Source: a virus. Taken from it: 25,679 bases of DNA. A program made the translations under genes and the position numbers. Shown here one piece after another: positions 1 through 6,183 of the stretch; positions within the stretch are counted from its first letter, which is position 1, and each line of letters opens with the position of its first letter. The stretch lies in the IMG/VR virus record IMGVR_UViG_3300012920_000233, positions 1 to 25,679 of that record. One strand, given 5' to 3'. The notes beneath the pieces are model-generated. The model saw only the letters and a program-made list of their open reading frames with translations. It searched no databases and was not told where the DNA came from.

Positions 1-159
1 TATAAAAAAACTGTTATGCCAATAATAAAAGAGATACAAGCATCAGGTGTTAAATCTTTACAAGGTATTGCTGATGCTTTATCAGATAGAGAAATCAAAA
101 CTAGGTATGGCAAAGATATTTGGCATCCATCACAAGTTAAGAATTTATTAGAGCGATGA
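1..159 (+). CDS. Serine recombinase (resolvase family), C-terminal fragment
   Basis: Reading from base 1 gives 52 codons ending at TGA 157-159; the N-terminus lies outside the window. The readable part contains IKEIQASGVKSLQGIADALS, then REIKTRYGKDIWHPSQVKNL. This is the pattern known from the C-terminal DNA-binding part of serine recombinases: an 'IA..LN..GI.T..G..W....V..LL.R' helix-turn-helix. The protein ends directly after this motif, without the zinc ribbon and coiled coil of large serine integrases. It is therefore more like a small resolvase or invertase-type enzyme; this is inference, because the catalytic serine domain is not visible. The stop overlaps the next start (ATGA), suggesting co-translation with the small ORF downstream. 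Confidence 0.75.
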   Translation, partial: YKKTVMPIIKEIQASGVKSLQGIADALSDREIKTRYGKDIWHPSQVKNLLER

Positions 160-350
160 AAAAGAAATTAAAATTGCTGCTGAATAATTCACACGACAGC
201 ATCTATGTTGATTTTGCTGATTTTAGATGCGTTTACAAAGAGCATGGCATCACTTGTGTTTATCTAGTTGGTAGAGAAGAACCGATTGAATGTCGTGATT
301 CTGTAGATGAAATATCAGAGCAAGTACATCGATATTATGGGCAAAGCTAA
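156..350 (+). CDS. Small hypothetical protein, 64 aa
   Basis: I do not recognise this protein. It starts at an ATG overlapping the stop of the recombinase fragment (ATGA) and has no clear Shine-Dalgarno sequence of its own, so translational coupling is likely. The sequence is hydrophilic and of mixed charge. It has a lysine-rich start (MKKKLKLLLNNS), two internal cysteines and a short aromatic end (HRYYGQS). No signal peptide or membrane segment is seen. Its position between a recombinase and a recombination exonuclease suggests an early accessory role, but nothing in the sequence shows one. The tight four-base junction supports it being a real gene. Confidence 0.55.
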   Translation: MKKKLKLLLNNSHDSIYVDFADFRCVYKEHGITCVYLVGREEPIECRDSVDEISEQVHRYYGQS

Positions 351-618
351 AAGAACCTTTAGTTCTGCGGTAAGGCAACCATATCAGGATGCCATAGGTA
401 TCATTTTGAAGGTCATAGACTATCACAACGAACAAGCTAGAAAAGATTTTGCCAATGCACAATTTCATAGCAAACAAGCTACTGCCCTAAAATTATGGAT
501 GATTGATATGAAAGAATTTATCATTAAGCATGAAAAGAAAGAATCCCTATCAGTACAAACAGCCGAAGAAGAAACAGGGAGAGAAGCAGTTTTATCAAGC
601 ATTGGTAAAGATGTATAA
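337..618 (+). CDS. Hypothetical protein, about 93 aa
   Basis: Unrecognised. The frame is open from ATG 307, but the start at 337 (MGKAKRTFSSAV) is preferred because it overlaps the upstream gene by only 14 bases; neither start has a clear Shine-Dalgarno sequence. The protein is mostly charged and probably helical, with a possible amphipathic stretch around QDAIGIILKVIDYHNEQARK. The C-terminal third (EKKESLSVQTAEEETGREA) overlaps the next small ORF in another frame. At least one of the two reading frames over 530-618 could therefore be spurious or use a later start. Confidence 0.5.
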   Translation: MGKAKRTFSSAVRQPYQDAIGIILKVIDYHNEQARKDFANAQFHSKQATALKLWMIDMKEFIIKHEKKESLSVQTAEEETGREAVLSSIGKDV

Positions 619-715
619 AAAGGAAAGCAAAACAAAAATAAACTATGCTGGTAAATTAACCGAAGAAACATTAGACAGAATTAGAAAAGATTTAAAAAGG
701 AGAAATAAATTATGA
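530..715 (+). CDS. Small very basic protein, 61 aa
   Basis: Unrecognised. It is rich in Lys and Arg throughout, beginning MKRKNPYQYKQPKKKQGEKQ and ending near DRIRKDLKRRNKL, which would suit nucleic-acid binding; that is inference only. The stop overlaps the exonuclease start (ATGA, 712-715), a typical coupled junction. The start is uncertain. ATG 530 gives an 89-base overlap with the previous ORF, whereas the internal ATG at 611 (MYKKESKTKINYAG) would leave only 8 bases and a 34-aa protein. Neither has a well-spaced Shine-Dalgarno sequence. Confidence 0.5.
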   Translation: MKRKNPYQYKQPKKKQGEKQFYQALVKMYKKESKTKINYAGKLTEETLDRIRKDLKRRNKL

Positions 716-1695
716 AAACACAAAAGATTGACCATACACCTGAAGCTATAGGTAAATTGACACCTGATTATGAAATCAGCTGTAGTTTATTAGAACCATT
801 GATTACAGGACAAAATCCTTACACAACAAAGAATCAAGTATTGGAAAATTGTCGCAAAGCACTGAAAGGTGAAGATATCAGAATACCAACTAATAACTAT
901 ATGGAAGTAGGCAATCATTTAGAAAAGCCTGTGGCAGAACTAGCAGCAAAAAGAATGGGTTTGTTAGATATAGAACTTGTCATTGATGAGCCTGTAAGAC
1001 ACAAGAACGTGACCTTAAATGGTTCAATAGATTGTATTGGCGTTGCTGATAATTTATTTATAACTCAAGATGTAGACAAAGGTTTTTATTGTCCTGAACT
1101 TGAAGATGGCGAAGGCATTAAGCTGAACGGCAATGGAGTTATTGAAATCAAAGTAACCAATCGCCCTCTAAGCGAAAGCCTACCGCCATATTTAGGCGTT
1201 ATACAAGTTAAGGGTCTTATGGCTATTACCGAATATTCTTGGGCAGCAATTGCAGTTTTAAATGGCAGTGATCTTAGAATATATTTTTATCAACGTGATG
1301 AACAATGGGAGAAAGATGTCTTAGAGCCAACAGTGATTGATTTTAATAAACGTGTTGCTAATTTAGATTGGTATGACCCTTTTGATACAAAGGAAGCTAG
1401 TCACATAACACCACAAGACAATGGTGAATCTACTGAACTGACAAAGCAAGATCAAGTACAAATAGATAACATTGTGGCTTGGGAAGCACAAATAAAGAAC
1501 CTAAAGGACAATATCGAAGAAGCTAAGAAAAGCATTATGATGTCTATGAAAGAAGCCAAAGAAGGCTATTCTGAAAGCCATAAGGTCGTGTGGCAGACTG
1601 TTAATTACAAAGCACAACCTGAGAAGGTAGTACCTGCAAAAGAAGCCTATACTTCAAGAAGATTTAGTATCAAAGAATTACCAAAAAAAGATTAA
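712..1695 (+). CDS. YqaJ-type PD-(D/E)XK recombination exonuclease
   Basis: The 327-aa protein shows the order of motifs known for the YqaJ/lambda-exonuclease branch of PD-(D/E)XK nucleases. It has an early acidic residue in EVGNHLEKPVAE (E71), a metal-binding Asp in GSIDCIG (D107), the catalytic E-x-K in GVIEIKVT (E145, K147), and a following helix with Gln in YLGVIQVKGLM (Q165). Residues 240-290 look like a coiled helix, followed by a basic tail. Known members resect double-stranded DNA ends 5'->3' and work with a single-strand annealing protein in phage recombination. A very good Shine-Dalgarno (AAAAAGGAG, seven bases from the start) suggests strong translation. A clear RecT/Bet annealing partner is not in the window. 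Confidence 0.85.
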   Translation: MKTQKIDHTPEAIGKLTPDYEISCSLLEPLITGQNPYTTKNQVLENCRKALKGEDIRIPTNNYMEVGNHLEKPVAELAAKRMGLLDIELVIDEPVRHKNVTLNGSIDCIGVADNLFITQDVDKGFYCPELEDGEGIKLNGNGVIEIKVTNRPLSESLPPYLGVIQVKGLMAITEYSWAAIAVLNGSDLRIYFYQRDEQWEKDVLEPTVIDFNKRVANLDWYDPFDTKEASHITPQDNGESTELTKQDQVQIDNIVAWEAQIKNLKDNIEEAKKSIMMSMKEAKEGYSESHKVVWQTVNYKAQPEKVVPAKEAYTSRRFSIKELPKKD

Positions 1696-1702
1696 GTTTT
1701 TG

Positions 1703-1750
1703 TTGCAATAGTTGTAAAAATCATTAACATAATAGTTGTAGTTATTAACA
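1703..1750 (+). promoter_or_regulatory. Imperfect direct repeat with possible promoter upstream of the 207-aa gene
   Basis: This is the only real intergenic gap in the rightward block. It contains AATAGTTGTA followed by ATTAACA twice, at 1707-1729 and 1731-1750. It also has a weak promoter-like pair, TTGCAA (1703-1708) and CATAAT (1728-1733), with a 19-base spacer. Repeated short sites next to a promoter are often operators. The gene start at 1763 follows with a good AAAGGAG. The promoter call is weak because the spacer is long and the region is AT-rich. Confidence 0.3.
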
Positions 1751-1762
1751 AAGGAGAAAATC

Positions 1763-2386
1763 ATGGCAAAAGTACAAAAGCGATATTTTTTAGATACAGG
1801 TAAAGATAACATTATGTGGTGTCTTTATTTTGTAGATGAACTATGGGGAACACAAGGCGGTTATACAGGCGTTATAGGAGAAAAAACCATTTATTGCAGA
1901 AATCTATCAACTGATTATGATGTTGCTGTAGCAAAAGCAAAAGAATGGATTGGAGATTCTCCTTATCCGCTTTATGCAAATTCCGATAAAAAAACAAATG
2001 ATTGGGGAACAGGTGGTGGTAATTGGTATGAATCTATAAGCGAAGAAAAAAGGCTTGAAAGAAATAGAATAAATAAAATACAAAATGCAATATCTACAAC
2101 AATCAATGAAACTTGGGATTCTATAAGACAAGAAGTGCCTAATGGAAAAGACACATTTACAGGAAAAGTTTTGGGAATGAAATTTGTAGATAATGAATGG
2201 GGCGGTACAGTCAAAATGGTTTTTCAAGATGATAGGGGATTTAAACTTTATGGAAACTACGGTCTAAGGATGGATAAAGCAACAGACGAAGATGGTAGAT
2301 TAACCTTTACTGCTATAGCCAAACAAAGTGATAAAGATAAATATTTTGGCTTTTACAGAGAAGGTAAGCCTGTTAAGAAAAAATAG
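1763..2386 (+). CDS. Hypothetical early protein, 207 aa, next to the exonuclease
   Basis: Function not assigned. The C-terminal part (about 130-205) has a beta-rich pattern: FTGKVLGMKFVDNEWGGTVK, then a segment around DDRGFKLYGNYG, ending in KQSDKDKYFGFYREGKP. I recall similar strings in other phage early proteins, and the alternation of strands would fit a small OB-like barrel. The N-terminal half is rich in Trp, Tyr and Gly (for example NDWGTGGGNWYE). Position after a recombination exonuclease makes a single-strand DNA-binding or annealing partner a reasonable guess, but no known annealing-protein motif is visible. Its strong Shine-Dalgarno (AAAGGAG) and its place before a strong terminator support it as a real, well-translated last gene of the block. 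Confidence 0.7.
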   Translation: MAKVQKRYFLDTGKDNIMWCLYFVDELWGTQGGYTGVIGEKTIYCRNLSTDYDVAVAKAKEWIGDSPYPLYANSDKKTNDWGTGGGNWYESISEEKRLERNRINKIQNAISTTINETWDSIRQEVPNGKDTFTGKVLGMKFVDNEWGGTVKMVFQDDRGFKLYGNYGLRMDKATDEDGRLTFTAIAKQSDKDKYFGFYREGKPVKKK

Positions 2387-2821
2387 CTAATTCTCCCCTA
2401 CAACGAGTCGGTAGTTTCTATCGGCTCGTTTTTTTACTTGTTTAGCATAAGTAGAATCTAATAATTCTTCACCTGCTAGTTCAAAATCTCTTTCTTCCAT
2501 AGCCTCAAGCATCTTGGTGAATTTTAGTAACCTATTAACGCCCAAGCAAAAACACATATCTGCTAAGACCAATCTCACGTTGTAAGGCATAGATTGCCAA
2601 AAAGGTATGTTTCTATCTAAATCATTAAAAACACCATCCATGTCGTTTGCTAATAACATCTCAGCTTCTTGGACAGTTATGCCATTGTCAGTTAGATTAC
2701 GACCAACACCAATAGTCGTTTTATTGCTGGTACATTGATAAGGTTTAAGTTCCATACCTTCATTCTTGATAAGCATTTCTTTTAGATCATCAATCAGTTC
2801 TTTGGTAACGCCTGTTTCCAT
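2387..2821 (-). CDS. Endolysin, T4-type lysozyme (GH24 muramidase)
   Basis: The 144-aa length and motif order match phage T4-type lysozymes, which cut the peptidoglycan glycan backbone at the end of infection. The catalytic Glu is in IKNEGMELKPY (E21), and Thr36 in KTTIGVG aligns with T4 Thr26. The residue aligned with T4 catalytic Asp20 is Cys30 (YQCTSNK), giving an E-C-T set instead of E-D-T. No signal peptide or SAR anchor is seen, so export should depend on the holin just upstream. The ATG overlaps the holin stop by one base. The last codons contain the terminator hairpin used by the opposite strand. It is the final gene of the leftward late block and its stop abuts the convergent 207-aa gene. 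Confidence 0.88.
   Translation of the reverse strand: METGVTKELIDDLKEMLIKNEGMELKPYQCTSNKTTIGVGRNLTDNGITVQEAEMLLANDMDGVFNDLDRNIPFWQSMPYNVRLVLADMCFCLGVNRLLKFTKMLEAMEERDFELAGEELLDSTYAKQVKKRADRNYRLVVGEN
2403..2435 (+). terminator. Rho-independent terminator of the rightward block
   Basis: A 12-base stem (2403-2414 with 2418-2429, two G-T wobbles, TTT loop) is followed directly by seven T residues (2429-2435) on the plus strand. The minus strand has no T-run after the hairpin, so it should stop only rightward transcription. It lies 17 bases past the stop of the 207-aa gene and inside the C-terminal codons of the convergent endolysin. Confidence 0.85.
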
Positions 2822-3243
2822 TATGGCTTTAATACGTCTTTAATATTTTCTTCTCGCATGTTGTTTCGAGCAACACCTTTCCATTTTTCAGCAGTTCTTA
2901 AACCACCAAGACCAAGCAAAGATAAAGTCAAAGTCATTAGTCCTTCAGTATTAATTACTGGCGGTTGAATTGTTGAGCCTGAAATAACTACTACCCAATT
3001 CATCAAAGGTGCTAAAAAAAATTGCCAAGCTAAACCTAACGCACAAATCCAAAGAATTGCAGGTCTGCTTCCTGAAACAAAAATACTAGGATGTTTGGCT
3101 TGTTCTAAATTTATGTCTGCTTGTGCTTTTTGCAAATCAATCATTTGTGACTTGATACTAGCTTCCAATTCCATACGCTTATTTTTATCAGGTATGGCTT
3201 TACCAATTAGATCACTTATTGGTTTAAAAAATTTATCAATCAT
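2821..3243 (-). CDS. Holin, GTA-type 3TM family
   Basis: The 140-aa protein has a charged N-terminal helix (about 15-50), then the signature HPSIFVSGSRPAILWICALG leading into membrane segments at about 61-86 and 102-115. It ends with LGLGGLRTAEKWKGV and a basic tail. This matches the family known as GTA_holin_3TM (holins of gene transfer agents and related phages). These form lesions in the inner membrane that release the endolysin. A GGAGGG sequence sits ten bases before ATG 3243. The first codons overlap the end of the upstream MscS-like gene by eight bases, and the stop overlaps the endolysin start, a normal holin-endolysin pair. Confidence 0.85.
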   Translation of the reverse strand: MIDKFFKPISDLIGKAIPDKNKRMELEASIKSQMIDLQKAQADINLEQAKHPSIFVSGSRPAILWICALGLAWQFFLAPLMNWVVVISGSTIQPPVINTEGLMTLTLSLLGLGGLRTAEKWKGVARNNMREENIKDVLKP

Positions 3244-3598
3244 CTTCTTTGCCCTCCAAAATGTTTTTTAGTTTTTGTCGCTTTTCATAAGCAGAATCTT
3301 GATGTAAGTCTTTATCAACTATCTTTTCTAGTTTAAGGGATTCTATTTTATTATTGCTTATATAACGCCATGTATAGCCATCACGACCATAAACACCAAA
3401 GACAGTAGTACCCATGCCTATTTTAATTATCATGGCTTGTTCGCCATCTAATAAGACTTTATCGCCTTCATTGAATTGAGAGTTAAGTTTAAATTTAAGA
3501 CCCTTGATAAAAGATACAGAATAATCTTTTAGAGCAAGACCACCTAGTACACTTGCTATGAATATTGAAATTTCAACATAATATTCTTCTATGTTCAT
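3236..3598 (-). CDS. Small MscS-like membrane protein
   Basis: The start chosen is ATG 3598 (MNIEEYYVEISIFIA), two bases after the upstream stop. The frame is also open from ATG 3616, which would overlap that gene. The protein has about 120 aa, with one hydrophobic segment (roughly residues 8-23 from this start). A small beta domain follows: FNEGDKVLLDGEQAMIIKIG, then TTVFGVYGRDGYTWRYISNN. The 'GD.V..dG..a.I..Ig...T.f......' pattern and the 'ipN' equivalent ISNN resemble the beta domain of MscS mechanosensitive channels, reduced to one membrane helix. It lies between an XhlA-like protein and the holin, so a role at the host membrane during lysis or infection is plausible but unproven. Confidence 0.65.
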   Translation of the reverse strand: MNIEEYYVEISIFIASVLGGLALKDYSVSFIKGLKFKLNSQFNEGDKVLLDGEQAMIIKIGMGTTVFGVYGRDGYTWRYISNNKIESLKLEKIVDKDLHQDSAYEKRQKLKNILEGKEDD

Positions 3599-3599
3599 T

Positions 3600-3836
3600 T
3601 CACATGAAGAAAGCATTGATCACTAATGAAGATAATAAGCCAATTACAATACCTGCAATCTGCCATAATCTTTTGTTTGTGATATTTATATCAGACTCAA
3701 TAGAATCTAATCTACGAAAATTTTCTTTCCATTTTTGTTCACAAACTTTTTCATGCCTATCAAGGGCATTTGCTACTTGTTCAACTGTGGGTCTTTTAGT
3801 CGATTGTTTTTGTTTCGCTGTCTGCTGCTTCTTCAT
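3600..3836 (-). CDS. Small tail-anchored membrane protein, XhlA-like
   Basis: The 78-aa protein has a Lys/Gln-rich start and a helical, coiled-coil-like middle (about 18-55, with RRLDSIESDINITNKRL). It ends in one membrane helix (about 58-76, IAGIVIGLLSSLVINAFF). This layout is that of XhlA/hemolysin-type small phage proteins, which accompany holins in lysis cassettes. The 'rl..iE.d.n..n..l' spacing before the helix supports this. It overlaps the upstream small gene by 41 bases and ends two bases before the MscS-like gene. No good Shine-Dalgarno is visible, so coupling is likely. Spanin or a second holin are alternatives; no lipobox is present. Confidence 0.55.
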   Translation of the reverse strand: MKKQQTAKQKQSTKRPTVEQVANALDRHEKVCEQKWKENFRRLDSIESDINITNKRLWQIAGIVIGLLSSLVINAFFM

Positions 3837-4065
3837 CCTGAATCATCGATTGTTCAAATCCTTTAATCAGAATGTTTTTATAATCACTAAGGCAGACAAA
3901 TGAATCATAAGCATCTTGTAAAGAATTAAGTTGTTTTGCTGTTGCTCTTAATTTAAGTGCAATATCCCTTTGTTGGTCAGTCAATTCAGAAGATTTATAT
4001 TCTCTATCATTAAAAGTGATTAAAGTGGATTCTTCTGTAGACTCTGTTTTTTTAGTTTCTTCCAT
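3796..4065 (-). CDS. Hypothetical acidic protein, 89 aa
   Basis: Unassigned. After an acidic Thr/Ser/Glu-rich start, residues 16-30 read ITFNDREYKSSELTDQQ, a 'beta hairpin then helix' opening. I recall this from small phage proteins that begin 'I.ING.EY...EL.' and are sometimes found near lysis genes. The remainder looks helical, with one cysteine (SFVCLSDYKN). No membrane segment is seen. It is the first gene of the four-gene stretch that leads into the holin and overlaps the XhlA-like gene by 41 bases. The leader has no evident Shine-Dalgarno sequence. Confidence 0.55.
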   Translation of the reverse strand: MEETKKTESTEESTLITFNDREYKSSELTDQQRDIALKLRATAKQLNSLQDAYDSFVCLSDYKNILIKGFEQSMIQDEEAADSETKTID

Positions 4066-4088
4066 AATTTATTGTACAAAAATATTTG

Positions 4089-4412
4089 TTATTCGCCTAT
4101 AGTTTTTCTTTGTTCTGTAGGCGATATTTTTTCAGCTATTTTAAAAGCAATAACGTCTTTTAAAACTTGTACTTCTTCTTCCCCTAAAGCAGCTTCAGTC
4201 CAACTTTCTACAATACTAGCAGTTAAATCTGCAAAAGCAGTAAAATCTGAAAGATCATAAGTATCTAATGCTATTGTGCCATAAGCTGTTTCAGAGTTTT
4301 CGTTTTCATCAGTACCTGTCAAAATATAGTGAACATTAAAAACAGTATCAGCGTTGCCGTCTATTTCTTTGACATCTACAGTTTTGACATCCCATGTATA
4401 AGTTATTGACAT
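4089..4412 (-). CDS. Hypothetical phage protein, 107 aa
   Basis: It has the look of a small phage family that starts 'M.ITYTW.V' and continues with 'V..V.Y..TGTDE....' and a helical end: here MSITYTWDVKTVDVKEIDG, ILTGTDENENSETAYGTIA, then a segment around DFTAFADLTASIVESW. Such proteins occur beside tail-fibre genes in many marine phages. Their role is not known to me. Start support is good: AGAGGT sits a few bases before ATG 4412. It lies between the second fibre cassette and the lysis genes. Confidence 0.6.
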   Translation of the reverse strand: MSITYTWDVKTVDVKEIDGNADTVFNVHYILTGTDENENSETAYGTIALDTYDLSDFTAFADLTASIVESWTEAALGEEEVQVLKDVIAFKIAEKISPTEQRKTIGE

Positions 4413-4435
4413 TTAAACCTCTTTATTTAATTTTA

Positions 4436-4705
4436 TTATGTTTTTGGATATTTGTCCTTTACTTCCTTAATTTGTTTAGCCATGTCTTCTGGGAAAGCAC
4501 CAGCATGATACAAAGCATCTAATTGATCACCAATATCAGGATATTCAAACTGTCTTTTGTGTTTGTATTCTTCTGGGTCTTGCCAAGCATTGACTAAATC
4601 TTTATCAATATTAACTTCGTTACCATCTTTATCATAAGCAACTTCACCATCTATAACTGTAACATTAGAATACAATGCTCTTACTGCTTTATGAAAATCT
4701 ACCAT
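4436..4705 (-). CDS. Small fibre-partner protein, 89 aa (DQLD...KDKYPKT family)
   Basis: The C-terminal part reads FEYPDIGDQLDALYHAGAFP and ends IKEVKDKYPKT. The same ending scheme is found in the 115-aa protein at 6184-6531. Such small proteins commonly follow fibre genes in marine phages. A role in fibre assembly or attachment is inferred from position, not shown. The N-terminal half (VTVIDGEVAYDKDGNEVNID) is a different, short beta-type segment. The ATG shares a base with the stop of the 488-aa fibre gene, and a GGAGA inside the fibre's last codons probably serves as its ribosome binding site, so the two should be made together. Confidence 0.65.
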   Translation of the reverse strand: MVDFHKAVRALYSNVTVIDGEVAYDKDGNEVNIDKDLVNAWQDPEEYKHKRQFEYPDIGDQLDALYHAGAFPEDMAKQIKEVKDKYPKT

Positions 4706-6171
4706 TATGATTCTATCTCCATAAGTGTTATTGTTGAAATTGTTCTGCCTGTATAGTTAGCATTAGTATCATTATATGTTCTGTTTACATAATGTACACC
4801 TGCATAAATGAACGCTTGTATTTTATAAGTTGTAGCAGAGGTAGTAGAAGGAGTATCTAAAAATGTCATACTTGCATTTATGGCTCTATTTGCATCTAGT
4901 GCATGGGTATGACCGCCTGTAGTTGCTCTTGTTCTTGAACCAACATTTGTATTTGCACCAATACCAATTGCTGTCGTACCTCTGACAATTCTAAATTTAA
5001 CTAAAGAATTATTACCACCATTTGTATGAAAATTAACCAATATTTTACTAGATGTTGATGAAGGTGTTATTGTTGCATTGAAGCCTGTAATATCTTGATA
5101 TTGTCCTGTAAGTGAACTAGACCAAGTGTCTGATTTTGTTGTGCTAACAACTTGTAAAAGTTTACCGCCACCACTTACATTAGTTAAAGCTGAACCATCT
5201 CCTTCAAATGCAGTTGCTTTGACTGTTCCGTTTACCTCTAATTTTTCGCTAGGACTTGTAGTGCCAATACCAATATTTCCTGCCTTTTTAATTGTTAATC
5301 TTGCTTCTGGAGTTGCAGAAGCACCATTACCTGTATAAAAAGTAAATCCACCGCTTTGTGCACCAGAATTGTTAAACCATATATCAGCATTGCCATCCAT
5401 ACCAATACTTGATTTTTGTGGTGTAGAAGAATCATCCCAAAGTATTATTTTTGCACCGCTAGGATGCGAAACATTGGCTGCTGCTGGGTTAGTGTAACCA
5501 GCTGAAACACTAAAGTATGACTGTACACCTGTAGAAGCAGTACCACCAGCAACTTCAAATCTTCCGCTAGGATTTGATGTTCCAATTCCAATATCACCAG
5601 CACCAGTAATACGCATTCTTTCAGTAGTATTTGTTTTAAATACAATTGGATGATTGGTATTTCTTGCAATTTCAAGGAAATTACTAGAATCGCTGTAGAT
5701 TACAGATTTTCTTGAATTTGCTACACCCATGTCTATTCTTGAAGCCTGATTACCATTCAGTTGTAAACTTGCATTACTGCCTGTTGTGTCAAGTATCACT
5801 TTAAACCCCGGCATTGCTAAACCCATTGGATCAGAAGCAATAGAGCCAAACGTAACAATATCATCCTGCCTAAAAACGGCTAATGGGTTTGTGCCTAATG
5901 TTGAGCCATCGCCAATAATTAAGGCGCTATAAGTATCATCTAAACCAACGTGAAAATCATAATTATTACCGTCAAAAATAATTTTAGTATCTTCTGCATC
6001 ACCATCTCCTATTGTTATAGTAGGAGTTGTGCCACCTATATGTAATTGGGATTGTGGACTTGTTATCCCTATACCGACCTGTTCCGAACTGTCAATTGTT
6101 ATAGCAGTTGCGTTACCACTGTCAGAAATACTTGGTGTGCTTGATAGTTCTACAGGTATTTTGGTAGTCAT
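4705..6171 (-). CDS. Tail fibre protein 2, 488 aa
   Basis: The stem is built from repeats of the 'VGIGT..P..kLeV.G' type: GIGITSPQSQLHIGG near residue 33, GIGTSNPSGRFEVAGG near 195, and GIGTTSPSEKLEVNG near 300. Between them are Gly/Ser/Thr-rich beta segments typical of trimeric phage fibres. A GDGSALTNV linker is followed by a C-terminal globular domain (about 340-488) with FNATITPSSTSSKILVNF, TFLDTPSTTSATTYKIQAF and the ending STITLMEIES. I recognise this as a recurring tip domain of marine phage fibres. It is the likely receptor-binding end, but no receptor can be named. The stem shares long identical stretches with the 1346-aa fibre, whereas the tip differs. No Shine-Dalgarno is seen before ATG 6171. 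Confidence 0.8.
   Translation of the reverse strand: MTTKIPVELSSTPSISDSGNATAITIDSSEQVGIGITSPQSQLHIGGTTPTITIGDGDAEDTKIIFDGNNYDFHVGLDDTYSALIIGDGSTLGTNPLAVFRQDDIVTFGSIASDPMGLAMPGFKVILDTTGSNASLQLNGNQASRIDMGVANSRKSVIYSDSSNFLEIARNTNHPIVFKTNTTERMRITGAGDIGIGTSNPSGRFEVAGGTASTGVQSYFSVSAGYTNPAAANVSHPSGAKIILWDDSSTPQKSSIGMDGNADIWFNNSGAQSGGFTFYTGNGASATPEARLTIKKAGNIGIGTTSPSEKLEVNGTVKATAFEGDGSALTNVSGGGKLLQVVSTTKSDTWSSSLTGQYQDITGFNATITPSSTSSKILVNFHTNGGNNSLVKFRIVRGTTAIGIGANTNVGSRTRATTGGHTHALDANRAINASMTFLDTPSTTSATTYKIQAFIYAGVHYVNRTYNDTNANYTGRTISTITLMEIES
5179..5253 (-). repeat. Stem module shared with the 1346-aa fibre, copy in fibre 2
   Basis: These 25 codons encode PSEKLEVNGTVKATAFEGDG followed by SALTN. The same 25 residues are encoded at 6847-6921. 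The two DNA copies differ at about 15 positions, all silent. Confidence 0.85.
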
Positions 6172-6183
6172 TTTTATATTCTA

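Noticed and set aside
250-671. Two short minus-strand frames (250-477 and 465-671) in the early block
   Set aside because: They oppose the rightward gene chain, lack ribosome binding sites and have antisense-like hydrophobic composition.
1907-2227. A 106-codon minus-strand frame opposite the 207-aa gene
   Set aside because: It is Phe/Ile/Cys-rich antisense text with no start signal. The plus-strand gene has a strong Shine-Dalgarno and protein-like composition.
5445-5675. A 76-codon minus-strand frame inside the 488-aa fibre
   Set aside because: It is an out-of-frame shadow of the fibre on the same strand, Leu/Val-rich from shifted Ala/Thr codons, with no start signal.
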